Below are positions 43,726 to 55,215 of a stretch of 64,000 nt of DNA, piece by piece. The stretch comes from Streptomyces sp. NBC_00247 (GTDB taxonomy: Bacteria > Actinomycetota > Actinomycetes > Streptomycetales > Streptomycetaceae): NCBI RefSeq assembly GCF_036188265.1, contig NZ_CP108093.1, positions 992,001 through 1,056,000 of the forward strand, read 5' to 3'. How positions within the stretch are numbered: position 1 is the stretch's first letter; each line of letters starts with the position of its first letter. The translations under genes were made by a program, and so were the position numbers. The notes under the pieces were generated by a model, which was given only the letters and a program-made list of their open reading frames with translations, was not told where the DNA came from and made no database searches.

Positions 43726-44589
43726 ATGGCGACCACCACTCCCGCCGTTTCGGCCCGTACCGCGGGCGGGCCGGCCGAGAACAAGCCGAAGCGCCACTGG
43801 GGCGCGATGATCATCGGGATCGTCATCCTCTGCGTGATGCTCTTCCCGCTCTACTGGATGGTCAACACGGCCCTCCAGCCGGAGTCGGGTCTGCTGGAGG
43901 TCTCCCCCGTCCCGCACAGCCTGGACTTCTCGGGCTTCAGCGACGCGTTCAAGGAGCAGGGCGGGCACCTGCTGACCTCGCTCGGCGTCGCGCTCGGCGC
44001 CGTGGTCATCTGCCTCGCGTTCTCCGCTCCGGCCGCCTACGGGCTCGCCCAGTTCAAGCTGCGCGGCACGAAGACCGTCGTGTTCGGCACCCTGATCACG
44101 CAGATGGTTCCCGGCATCGTCATCGCCAACGCCCTGTACAGCGCCTACGTGGACCTGGGGCTGGTCAACTCGTACGCGGGTCTGATGCTGGCGGACGCCT
44201 CGCTGGGCATCCCGTTCGCGATCGTGCTGATGCGCTCGTTCATGGTGGCGATCCCGCGCGAGGTCATCGAGGCGGCGGAGGTCGACGGCGCGGGCAAGTT
44301 CCGTACCTTTGTCCAGGTCGTTCTGCCGATGAGCCGCAACTCCCTGATCACGGCGGGGCTGTTCTCGTTCCTGTACGCCTGGAGCGATTTCATGTTTGCC
44401 CTCACACTGAACACCACGGACGACGTGAAGCCGATCACCCTCGGCATCTACCAGTACATCGGTGCGCACGTCGGAGACTGGGGCTCGGTCATGTCCGCAG
44501 CGGTTCTGTCGGCGATCCCGGCTGCCGTGCTGCTCGTCCTGTCCCAGAAGTACATCGCCGCCGGGATTACCGGCGGCTCGGTCAAGTAA
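43726..44589 (+). CDS. Carbohydrate ABC transporter permease, MalG type
   Basis: 287 residues with six predicted helices and the EAA loop EAAEVDGAGKFRTFVQVVLP, ending QKYIAAGITGGSVK. The start may be the ATG at 43726 or the GTG at 43717, which overlaps the preceding stop. Shine-Dalgarno spacing does not settle it. The GH1 gene begins 9 bp after the stop, tying transport to intracellular hydrolysis. Confidence 0.92.
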   Translation: MATTTPAVSARTAGGPAENKPKRHWGAMIIGIVILCVMLFPLYWMVNTALQPESGLLEVSPVPHSLDFSGFSDAFKEQGGHLLTSLGVALGAVVICLAFSAPAAYGLAQFKLRGTKTVVFGTLITQMVPGIVIANALYSAYVDLGLVNSYAGLMLADASLGIPFAIVLMRSFMVAIPREVIEAAEVDGAGKFRTFVQVVLPMSRNSLITAGLFSFLYAWSDFMFALTLNTTDDVKPITLGIYQYIGAHVGDWGSVMSAAVLSAIPAAVLLVLSQKYIAAGITGGSVK

Positions 44590-44598
44590 GGGCTTTTC

Positions 44599-45978
44599 AT
44601 GAGTGAGTTCCCTGTCTTCCCTCCGGGTTTCGTCTTCGGTGCGGCCACCGCGTCGTACCAGATCGAAGGCGCGGTGGCCGAGGACGGCCGCGGCCCCTCC
44701 ATCTGGGACACCTACAGCCACACGCCGGGACGTACGGACGGCGGCGACACGGGTGACGTGGCCTGCGACCACTACCACCGCTACCCCGAGGACGTGGCGC
44801 TCCTGCGCGACCTGGGCGTGGACTCGTACCGCTTCTCCATAGCCTGGCCGCGCATCCAGCCGACCGGCAGCGGCCCGGCCAACGCCAAGGGCCTGGACTT
44901 CTACTCGCGTCTGGTCGACAACCTGCTCGAAGCGGGCATCGAGCCCGCCGCCACCCTTTACCACTGGGACCTTCCGCAGGCCCTGGAGGACAAGGGCGGC
45001 TGGCGCGTGCGCGAGACGGCCGAACGATTCGGCGAGTTCACCGCGATCATGGCCGAGCACCTGGCCGACCGGGTGCCGCGCTGGATCACCCTGAACGAGC
45101 CCTGGTGCAGCGCCTTCCTCGGTTACTCGGTGGGCCGGCACGCCCCGGGCGCCAAGGAGGGCACCGGCGCGCTGGCCGCCGCCCACCACCTGCTGGTCGG
45201 CCACGGCCTGGCCATGAAGGAGCTGCGCGCCGCGGGCGTCCGCGAGGCGGGCATCACCCTCAACCTGGACCGCAACCTCCCGGCCACCGACACCGACGCG
45301 GACCGGGGTGCGGTGCTCCGCGCGGACACCCAGCACAACCTGGTGTGGACCGAGCCGATCCTCGCCGGCCGCTACCCGGCGAGCGACGAGGAGACCTGGG
45401 GCGAGCTCATCACCGACCAGGACTTCCGCCTCGACGGCGACCTGGAGCTGATCTCCCAGCCGCTCGACTTCCTGGGCATCAACTACTACCGCCCGATCGT
45501 CGTCGCGGACGCCCCGTACCGCGAGGCCGACCCGGCGCTGCGGGTGGCGACCGACAACCGGCTCCGCGAGACGGAGTACCCGGACGTCCGCCGCACCGCG
45601 ATGGGCTGGCCGGTCGTGCCGGAGACCTTCACCGATCTGCTGACGGATCTGAAGAAGACCTACGGCGAGGCCCTGCCGCCCGTCCACATCACGGAGAACG
45701 GCTCGGCCGAGTACGACACCGTCGACGAGGACGGCGCCGTGCACGACACGGACCGCGTCGAGTACCTGCGCGACCACCTGACGGCCCTGAAGGCCGCCAT
45801 GGACGCCGGGGTGGACGTCCAGGGCTACTACGTCTGGTCGCTGCTGGACAACTTCGAGTGGGCCCTCGGCTACGCGAAGCGGTTCGGGATCATCCGGGTC
45901 GACTACGACACCCAGGAGCGCACCCCGAAGGACAGCTACCGCTGGTACCAGGAGCTGATCAAGGCGCACCGGAAGTAA
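44599..45978 (+). CDS. Beta-glucosidase, glycoside hydrolase family 1
   Basis: 459-residue retaining GH1 enzyme. The N-terminal signature is FVFGAATASYQIEGA. The acid/base is Glu167 in TLNEPW and the nucleophile is Glu366 in ITENGS, with the aglycone-site block SLLDNFEWALGYAKRFGI near the C-terminus. No signal peptide, so it acts on sugars imported by the three upstream genes. In the context of the alpha-xylosidase and xylose genes it could remove beta-glucosyl residues from the backbone of imported xyloglucan or cello-oligosaccharides. The exact substrate is an inference. Confidence 0.95.
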   Translation: MSEFPVFPPGFVFGAATASYQIEGAVAEDGRGPSIWDTYSHTPGRTDGGDTGDVACDHYHRYPEDVALLRDLGVDSYRFSIAWPRIQPTGSGPANAKGLDFYSRLVDNLLEAGIEPAATLYHWDLPQALEDKGGWRVRETAERFGEFTAIMAEHLADRVPRWITLNEPWCSAFLGYSVGRHAPGAKEGTGALAAAHHLLVGHGLAMKELRAAGVREAGITLNLDRNLPATDTDADRGAVLRADTQHNLVWTEPILAGRYPASDEETWGELITDQDFRLDGDLELISQPLDFLGINYYRPIVVADAPYREADPALRVATDNRLRETEYPDVRRTAMGWPVVPETFTDLLTDLKKTYGEALPPVHITENGSAEYDTVDEDGAVHDTDRVEYLRDHLTALKAAMDAGVDVQGYYVWSLLDNFEWALGYAKRFGIIRVDYDTQERTPKDSYRWYQELIKAHRK

Positions 45979-45985
45979 CCGGCAC

Positions 45986-46062
45986 GGCTCCGGGTCCTGA
46001 CCCCCGGAGCCCTCGGGTGCGGGGCCGTACGGCGTGTTGGTGAACACGCCTTACGGCCCCGC
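45986..46062. terminator. Tandem hairpins between GH1 and kinase genes
   Basis: The first stem is 9 bp (45986-45994 with 46003-46011). The second is 20 bp with one mismatch (46019-46038 with 46043-46062, 4-nt loop GGTG). The two genes converge here, so the structure probably terminates both. Confidence 0.85.
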
Positions 46063-46096
46063 TTCCGCGTGCCCCGGGCCGCGCTGCGGCGGGAGT

Positions 46097-47101
46097 TCAG
46101 GGACGGACCAGCTCCAGCGCCCGCTTCAGGTTGTACTCGGCGATGCCGGCCATGAAGGCCCGGTCGGGGAAGTCCCCGTCGAGCAGGCGCAGCGGGCCCG
46201 CGGTCAGCGAGAGCCGCTGCGCGAGCAGGTACAGCGCGAGCCGGTCCTCGTCCAGCCCGTCCGCCTCCAGCGGCTTGTAGGCCTCGTGCAGGCGGATGCG
46301 CAGGAACACGTGCTCCCACTCGACGTCGAAGTACATCACCCCCTCGATGTCGATCAGCACGGGGTTGCCGTCCGCGTCCACCCGCACGTGGTCGGGGCCC
46401 AGTTCGCCGTGGACGACCGCGTGCTGTGCGCGCGGCCGCACCGCCGCCGCCAGGCCGAGCAGCCGCTCCTCCAGCCGGTCGCGGGTGTCGGCGATCCTTG
46501 GGTCACGCGAGGCGGCCTCGGCGAGGTCGCGCAGCGCCCGGCCGAGGACGACCTCCTCGCACGAGGAACCGCGCGACGTTCCTCCGCCGTCGACCACGGC
46601 CACCTTGCCGTACGCCGGTGCCCGGTGGCCCCGCATCGCCTCCAGGGACTCCGCGAGCCGGGCCATGACCGGAGCGGCCGCGTGCCGGTCGCGCGCCAGC
46701 AGCTCTTCCAGGCTCTCTCCCCGGAGGTCCTCCACGATCGCGAGGCCGCCGTCGCCGCGGGCGCCGTCGCGGTCGAGGAGGCGGAGTGCCGGTACGCGGA
46801 CCCCGAGGGCGTCCAGACGCGCGTGCGCGGCCTGGAACAGATCGATCCCGAGGCCGGGCGAGAACGGGTCGGTGAGGTCGTCGTCGCCCTCGGCGGCGGG
46901 CCAGTAGTTCTCCGCCTCGTCCCACAGGTAGGCGACCGCCGTCGTCGCGTCGTCCATCACCAGGCGGTACACGCCCTTCTTGCTGCCGCCCGTGACCCGC
47001 TCGACCGCCTCCAGCCTCCGCCCTCCGCCCAGTGCGGCCCGCGCCGCGCCCGCCAGCCGCTCCCGTATCGACCGCTCCCGCGCCACTGCCCCGGGTTCCA
47101 C
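46097..47101 (-). CDS. APH-fold phosphotransferase family protein
   Basis: 334 residues of the aminoglycoside-phosphotransferase/choline-kinase-like fold. It shows SKKGVYRLVMDDATTAVAYLW near the N-terminus, the catalytic-loop HGELGPDHVRVD where the Asp of the usual HGDxxxxN motif is Glu and the Asn is His, and the Mg-binding-type segment VLIDIEGVMYFDVEWEH. The altered catalytic loop makes ordinary kinase activity doubtful. The GTG at 47101 was chosen over the in-frame ATG at 47197 because conservation appears to start there. It converges on the GH1 terminator and lies downstream of acnA on the same strand, separated by a hairpin. Confidence 0.75.
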   Translation of the reverse strand: MEPGAVARERSIRERLAGAARAALGGGRRLEAVERVTGGSKKGVYRLVMDDATTAVAYLWDEAENYWPAAEGDDDLTDPFSPGLGIDLFQAAHARLDALGVRVPALRLLDRDGARGDGGLAIVEDLRGESLEELLARDRHAAAPVMARLAESLEAMRGHRAPAYGKVAVVDGGGTSRGSSCEEVVLGRALRDLAEAASRDPRIADTRDRLEERLLGLAAAVRPRAQHAVVHGELGPDHVRVDADGNPVLIDIEGVMYFDVEWEHVFLRIRLHEAYKPLEADGLDEDRLALYLLAQRLSLTAGPLRLLDGDFPDRAFMAGIAEYNLKRALELVRP

Positions 47102-47180
47102 GTTCCGACCGCCTCTCTCCGCCGCGTCGACAGGCGCGGCAACCGGCGCGCACCCTACGGGAGATCGACGACGACGCCAA

Positions 47181-47227
47181 AAGGGCCGCACCCCCACCGG
47201 ACTCTCGTCCGGGGTGGTGCGGCCCCT
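47181..47227 (-). terminator. acnA terminator hairpin
   Basis: Left arm beginning AAGGGCCGCACCCCC at 47181 and right arm GTGCGGCCCCTT ending at 47228 pair with a few internal mismatches around a TCTC loop region, 41 bp downstream of the acnA stop on the minus strand. Confidence 0.65.
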
Positions 47228-47267
47228 TCGTCGGCTTCACACGGCGCGCGGTGTGCGCCGCCCGGGC

Positions 47268-50646
<3,379 letters not shown>

Positions 50647-51543
50647 TCACTCCTTGGACCCCAGAAGCCGGTCAAGTGTCCGGCGCCCCATCGCGCTCAT
50701 CGCCGGATTGCTCTCGACGTAGTACCAGACAAGCCCCATCGCCTGTTCGAACGCCCATGCCTTGCCGCGCTCCCACTCCAGATCGTCACGGACCAGGGCC
50801 CGCCGGAGCACTTCCCGCGGGCCCGACCGCAACAGGTGCCAGGCACTGACCAGATCCAGCGCGGGGTCGGCCGGGCCGAAGCCACCGGTGTCGAGTACGC
50901 CGCCGAGCCGGCCTCCCGCGACCAGTACGTTGCCGGGAATCAGGTCACCATGACTCATCACCTCCGCACCTGTGCGAGGCAGTTCCCGGAAGCGGCTCCA
51001 CATCCGGCGCAGTCGGGGCACGTCGAGCAGCCCCTCGCTCTCCTCGAAGCACTTCGCCATCCAGTCGTCGTGGTGAGCGAGAACGCCGCCGCGGTTCTCA
51101 CCGCTGAAACGCCGCCCCTTCGTCCCGGCGGTCCGCAGGGCCGCGACGAAGGCCGCAAGGTCCTCGGCGAAAGCGTCCGACCCACTCGGGTCGGCGTCGA
51201 AGGCGGTGGTTCCCGGCAGCCACGTCTGGACCGACCACGGCATGGGGTAACCCGCGCCGGGCTTTCCCAGGGCGACGGGTTCCGGAACGGGGAACCGGGA
51301 CACCTGCGCCAGCTCCGCACTCGCCCGGGCTTCCCGTTCCAGAGCCTCCAGCGCCTCCCCGGCATCGGCCGGACGCAGCGGAAAACGCGCGGAGAGGTCG
51401 TCGCCGACGCGGAAGATGGCGTGGACCGTACCGGTCGACGCCACTGGCCGGATCACCCTGCCGTGCCACTGAGGGAACTGCTCTCGGATCAGGGTCGCGA
51501 CGACGTGCGTGGTCACGTCCACTTGGTCATCGTGCATGGTCAT
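50647..51543 (-). CDS. Aminoglycoside phosphotransferase family protein (APH superfamily)
   Basis: 298 residues. It shows an N-terminal lobe start (STGTVHAIFRVGDDLSARFP), the intact Brenner catalytic motif MSHGDLIPGNVL (H-G-D-x4-N), and a downstream Mg-binding Asp in GVLDTGGFGPADPALDLVSAW. The GFGPADPALDL block is typical of the widespread group annotated as macrolide/aminoglycoside phosphotransferase-like. Real antibiotic resistance cannot be inferred. Most chromosomal members in Streptomyces have unknown small-molecule substrates. The ATG at 51543 has AAGGA upstream. Separated from acnA by operators and from the dehydratase by a repeat-containing gap. Confidence 0.85.
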   Translation of the reverse strand: MTMHDDQVDVTTHVVATLIREQFPQWHGRVIRPVASTGTVHAIFRVGDDLSARFPLRPADAGEALEALEREARASAELAQVSRFPVPEPVALGKPGAGYPMPWSVQTWLPGTTAFDADPSGSDAFAEDLAAFVAALRTAGTKGRRFSGENRGGVLAHHDDWMAKCFEESEGLLDVPRLRRMWSRFRELPRTGAEVMSHGDLIPGNVLVAGGRLGGVLDTGGFGPADPALDLVSAWHLLRSGPREVLRRALVRDDLEWERGKAWAFEQAMGLVWYYVESNPAMSAMGRRTLDRLLGSKE

Positions 51544-51732
51544 GCTCGCGGGTCCTTCCAGCAGTCCGGTTCGCGTGGCCGGAAGCGGATCGGACCGACC
51601 TGGACGCTGCGGGTTCGGGTGGTGGCCGGAGCGGGACCGGCCCGCCCCGGCGCGCGCGGGCCGTTCCCGGCCGTCCTTCTCCGGGAGGTCTTCGCGACGC
51701 CGGTGTCACTGACGGCCGACGGATACGGCCGG

Positions 51733-51779
51733 TGACCGGCTTGGACACGCGCCCTGCGCGTTGACCGGCTTGGACACGC
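51733..51779. repeat. 18-bp direct repeat TGACCGGCTTGGACACGC, two copies
   Basis: Exact copies at 51733-51750 and 51762-51779 (29-bp period), flanked by further GGCCGGTGACCGGC elements at about 51728 and 51786, in the gap between the kinase and dehydratase genes. Function unknown. They resemble a small slippage-derived repeat. Confidence 0.75.
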
Positions 51780-51821
51780 CCTCGGGCCGGTGACCGGCAC
51801 GAGACGCTTCCCGCTGGACGG

Positions 51822-52790
51822 TCAGGGGCGGCGCAGGCCGAAGCGCCGGGTCCAGGTGGCCATGTCGGCGGTGGACGCGTTGCCGCCGCAGACCACCAGA
51901 CCGAGTCTGGCCTGGTCACCGACGCGTTCCAGCACCCGGCGCGCTGCGGGCAGCAGGCATCCGGCGGCTGGTTCGGCCCAGACCTTCGCGTGCTCGGCCA
52001 GGTCGAGAGAGCCCTGGACGGCCTCGGCGTCGGTCACGGTGAGGACGTCGGTGACGAGCGCGGAGACGTGCTCGTGGGTGAGTGGTGAGGCGCTGGGGGC
52101 GCTCAGCGTCGAGACGATCGAGGAGAGTTCGACCGGAACCGGTCCGCCGGATGCCAGGGCCGCCGACATGGCTCCCGCGCCTTCCGTTTCCACGCCCCAG
52201 ACACGTACCCCCGGCCGGTGCGCGTGCAGCGCGGTGGCGATCCCCGAGACGAGTCCCCCGCCGCCGATGCTGACCAGTACGTCGGTGAGCTCCCCGGCGT
52301 CCTCCGCGAGTTCCAGGCCGACCGTGCCCTGGGCCGCGATGACGACGGGGTCGTCGAAGGGGTGGACCGGAGTGAGGCCTTTGGCCCGTTGTTCGTCCAC
52401 GAGGGCGAATGCTTCGCCCATGGTGTCGGTGAGGATGACGTTCGCTCCGGCGGCCGCGGCGATGTCCACGGCCCGGCCGGGGGCGGACCGCGGCATGATG
52501 ATGGTCGCTTCGACGTCCAGGGCGCCGGCCATGACCGCGACCGCGATGCCGTGGTTGCCGCCGCTCACCGCGACGACCCCGGCGGCCCGTTCGGTCGCGC
52601 CGAGCGCGAGCAGCTTCGCCGTCGCGCCGCGCACCTTGAACGATCCGGTGCGCTGGAGCAGTTCCAGTTTCGTGGTGACCTGGGCGCCCAGCAGGGCGGA
52701 GAGCCCGGGGCTCGGCACCGTCGGGGTCCGTACGACGTGCCCGGCGATCCGCGCGGCCGCGGCTTCCACGTCAGCAACAGTAATCAGCAC
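51822..52790 (-). CDS. PLP-dependent threonine/serine dehydratase-like protein (serine racemase/ThrB fold)
   Basis: 322-residue fold-type II PLP enzyme. The Schiff-base lysine is in RTGSFKVRGA. SGGNHGIAVAVMAG forms the substrate loop, and SIGGGGLVSGIATAL is the glycine-rich phosphate-binding loop. There is no C-terminal ACT regulatory domain, so it resembles catabolic threonine dehydratase, serine racemase or hydroxyaspartate dehydratase rather than biosynthetic IlvA. GTG start at 52790. It appears monocistronic. Which hydroxy-amino acid is used cannot be decided from the sequence. Confidence 0.88.
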   Translation of the reverse strand: MLITVADVEAAAARIAGHVVRTPTVPSPGLSALLGAQVTTKLELLQRTGSFKVRGATAKLLALGATERAAGVVAVSGGNHGIAVAVMAGALDVEATIIMPRSAPGRAVDIAAAAGANVILTDTMGEAFALVDEQRAKGLTPVHPFDDPVVIAAQGTVGLELAEDAGELTDVLVSIGGGGLVSGIATALHAHRPGVRVWGVETEGAGAMSAALASGGPVPVELSSIVSTLSAPSASPLTHEHVSALVTDVLTVTDAEAVQGSLDLAEHAKVWAEPAAGCLLPAARRVLERVGDQARLGLVVCGGNASTADMATWTRRFGLRRP

Positions 52791-53228
52791 GTCCGCCCCC
52801 GCCGTCCGATCCGAACTGAGGTGACCGGGATCCGCGTCGTCCTCGGCAGGAAGGCGGTGGCCACGCGCCCTCGCACCGGGATCCGCCGCGCGGCGACTGA
52901 ATCATCCTACGCCGCGCAGCCCCGGCCGCCCCTGGCCGGACCCCGGTGCCCTCCTGCCGCAACCCGTCGCGGCTCGGGCGGACATCGCCACCGGCGACCG
53001 GGCGGCGCGATCCGGCGCGACGGCGTCCGCCGGCGCCGACCCTGCATCCTCCGCGACGGAGCACGACGGCTCGACGGCCCGCCGACCGCCCGACCGCCCG
53101 ACCGCCCGACCGCTCGACCGCTCGACCGAGACGTGTATCGCGATATAGCGTAGGTCTTCCTCCCGCGCTGCCGACGCGCGTCGCGGAGGCCCTTGGACAG
53201 GATCCTTCGACCACACCGGGACGGAAGC
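52791..53228. other. Non-coding spacer upstream of DUF1707 gene
   Basis: 438 bp without a supported gene. It contains the promoter side of the divergent dehydratase and DUF1707 genes, an 8-bp repeat array (53084-53123), and an AT-richer patch GTGTATCGCGATATAGCG at about 53134-53151 that probably includes the DUF1707 promoter (-10 like GATATA). Confidence 0.45.
53084..53123. repeat. 8-bp tandem repeat GACCGCYC, five copies
   Basis: Three copies of GACCGCCC followed by two of GACCGCTC (53084-53123), then a decaying GACCGAGA. It is the second 8-bp-period array in the window, and again lies in an intergenic region. Confidence 0.88.
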
Positions 53229-53903
53229 ATGCCGGGAGAGATTTCGCCTGTTCCACCCACCGGGAAGCACCCCGGTCCAAGCCCCTCGCCCGAGTTGCGG
53301 GCGTCCCATGCGGACCGGGACCGCGTGGTGGACATGCTGACCGTCGCGGCGGGGGACGGCCTGCTCACCGCGGAGGAACTGGACGAGCGTCTGGAGTACG
53401 CCCTGTCGGCGCGAACAGTGGGCGAACTCGCCGTACTCACCGCCGACTTGCCGGCCGCTTCGAGCGGCGCCGGCGGTACCGGCGCAGCCGCCGAGGCCAA
53501 GGACGTCGTCCGGATCGAGCAGGTGTTCAGCGGTCCGGTCGAGCGGGTGGGCCGCTGGGTGCTGCCCAGGCGGCTGGAACTCGCCGTGAGCTGGTGCGAC
53601 GTGACGCTCGACCTCACCGAGGCGGTGATCACTCAGGACACCCTGCGGATCGACGTGGCCATGGCGGGGAAGAAGCTGACACTGGTCACGAGGCCGGGCG
53701 TCGAGGTCGATGTCGACGGCCTGTCGCTGGCCCACTGCAGGCTCAGCCACCGCCGCGCGCGAACCGCCCCGGAGACACCGACCGTGCTGAGGGTGGAGCT
53801 GGTCGGACAGAAGGCCCACGGCAAGGTCGTGGTGCGGCCCGCGCGCCGGACGCTCGGGCAGTGGCTGCTCCGCGTGCCCGCGTCTCCGTCCGCAGGCGCC
53901 TGA
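53229..53903 (+). CDS. DUF1707 domain protein
   Basis: 224 residues. The N-terminal DUF1707 (SHOCT-like) motif begins LRASHADRDRVVDMLTVAAG and continues DGLLTAEELDERLEYALSA (about residues 24-65). The rest (about 100-210) is a beta-strand-rich domain with no membrane helix, unlike many DUF1707 proteins. DUF1707 is found at the N-terminus of diverse actinobacterial membrane or regulatory proteins, and its role is unknown. The ATG at 53229 has a GGA-type Shine-Dalgarno. A TTG 36 nt upstream is possible. Confidence 0.82.
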   Translation: MPGEISPVPPTGKHPGPSPSPELRASHADRDRVVDMLTVAAGDGLLTAEELDERLEYALSARTVGELAVLTADLPAASSGAGGTGAAAEAKDVVRIEQVFSGPVERVGRWVLPRRLELAVSWCDVTLDLTEAVITQDTLRIDVAMAGKKLTLVTRPGVEVDVDGLSLAHCRLSHRRARTAPETPTVLRVELVGQKAHGKVVVRPARRTLGQWLLRVPASPSAGA

Positions 53904-53984
53904 CGCCTCCCGGGACCGACGGCCGCCCTCCATGGCGCAGCATCCGGAGTGCGGGTTCCCTCGTACGGGATTCACCTCAATGGC

Positions 53985-54539
53985 TCACTCCGGTGCCGGG
54001 TACCGGACCGTCGCCTCCCCGGCCTCCGCCGCCTCCGCTCCTCGCACGATCGCTTCCCTGATCCGCCGCCCGATCCGCGGCACGTCGGGCCGCGTGCCGC
54101 GCAGCACCCCGTTCTCGGCCATCAGGGCGTGGAATTGTTGTTCGGCGTAGGGCACGCCGGGAGGCAGCCCCGCGATGTGCCAGTGGATGTGCGCGTTGCC
54201 GTCCTGGCTGCCCAGCGAGTACAGGTAGGTCCGCTCGGGCGCCGCGACGGCCTCGACGGCCCTCGCCACCAGCCGGACGACCTCCATCAGCCGGTGGAAC
54301 CCCTCCGCGTCGAGGTCCCCGACCACGTGCTCCAGGTGCGCCTTGGGCGCCACCAGCACCTTCGCCGGAAGGGTCGGCCAGCGGTCCAGGAACGCGATGT
54401 GCAACCCGTCCTCGTACACCACCTCGTGCAGGTACCCCTGCCTCCGGGCCACGGTGGCGCACACGAAGCAGGGACCGTTCCGGGCGCGCGCTTCGTACGC
54501 GGCCAGGTCGAAGGGTTCCTCCGGGCCCTCGGCCGTCAC
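53985..54539 (-). CDS. HIT-family protein
   Basis: 184 residues. The nucleotide-binding histidine triad is HIHWHIAGLP near residue 125-135 (H-x-H-x-H). The Cys pair CFVCATVARRQG near the N-terminus could bind zinc as in other HIT proteins. Likely a nucleotide hydrolase or transferase acting on NMP-linked substrates, with specificity unknown. The GTG at 54539 overlaps the stop of the MazG-like gene (GTGA), so the two are translationally coupled. Confidence 0.85.
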   Translation of the reverse strand: MTAEGPEEPFDLAAYEARARNGPCFVCATVARRQGYLHEVVYEDGLHIAFLDRWPTLPAKVLVAPKAHLEHVVGDLDAEGFHRLMEVVRLVARAVEAVAAPERTYLYSLGSQDGNAHIHWHIAGLPPGVPYAEQQFHALMAENGVLRGTRPDVPRIGRRIREAIVRGAEAAEAGEATVRYPAPE

Positions 54540-54904
54540 GCGGGTGCCCCAGGGCGTGGCAGCCGCGCCAGGTCGGCGATGATGGCGGTCTCCAGCTCGG
54601 CCATCGTGCGGGTGAACGCGCGCCCGAGGTCGATGTCGTGGAGGCGGGCCAGGACGAGGACGGACCACAGGCAGTCGGCGAGTTCGTGGGCGAGTCCACC
54701 GGGCGCGGCGGTGGGGTGCGGCCGGGCGCCCTCCTCCGCCATCACGATCTTCGCCAGGTCGCCCACGTCCCCGACGAATCCGAGCATGGACTCCTCCCGG
54801 TTCCAGGTACGGCCGCGGGCCGCGAGATTGAGCCGGTCGTACAGCGCGTGGATCCGCATCGCGCGCTCCGCGAGGGCGTCGAGCCCGTCAGGTTCCTGGT
54901 CCAC
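54536..54904 (-). CDS. MazG-like nucleotide pyrophosphohydrolase
   Basis: About 122 residues. The alpha-helical MazG-type pattern is visible as NREESMLGFVGDVGDLAKIV followed by GGLAHELADCLWSVLVLARLH, giving the E-x-x-E/D-x-x-D metal sites spread over two helices. Probably hydrolyses a non-canonical or excess nucleoside triphosphate. The start is uncertain: the GTG at 54904 has no good Shine-Dalgarno but conserved sequence begins there. Coupling to the HIT gene suggests a two-gene nucleotide house-cleaning unit. Confidence 0.75.
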   Translation of the reverse strand: MDQEPDGLDALAERAMRIHALYDRLNLAARGRTWNREESMLGFVGDVGDLAKIVMAEEGARPHPTAAPGGLAHELADCLWSVLVLARLHDIDLGRAFTRTMAELETAIIADLARLPRPGAPA

Positions 54905-55215
54905 GTAAGGGCTGTACCCATGAGCAGGGGTGCCGCAACGCACGGTCCGCCGGATCCGGCGGACCGTGACACGGGCCGCCGAAACGGCGGCCTCCCCGCC
55001 CCGGGCGGGTGGCCATGCGTTCATGGAGCGATCGTGCAACCCTGACGGCGGGTCACCGTCACGCAGGGACCTCCGCACCCGTGCGGTGGAGGCCCGTGGA
55101 CCCCGGGCGCGCCCGCGCCGGTGCCACGAACGGCCGCGCGGCGCTCCGGTCATCTTTTCACCCGAACGCCTCGCCCGAACGCATGCACATCTCATATGTG
55201 AGATAGCCTGCCGAC
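54905..55215. other. Divergent intergenic region before HTH-MurA gene
   Basis: 311 bp. GC-rich and featureless except for an imperfect GTCCGCCGGATCCGGCGGAC hairpin-like segment near 54947-54965 and the AT-richer palindrome at 55189-55204 next to the HTH-MurA start. No supported reading frame. Confidence 0.5.
55189..55204 (+). promoter_or_regulatory. Palindrome ATCTCATATGTGAGAT, candidate autoregulatory operator
   Basis: Six-base arms ATCTCA/TGAGAT around TATG end 11 bp before the ATG of the HTH-MurA gene. A repressor bound here would block transcription or initiation. Because the downstream protein begins with its own HTH, autoregulation is the simplest model. Confidence 0.55.
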
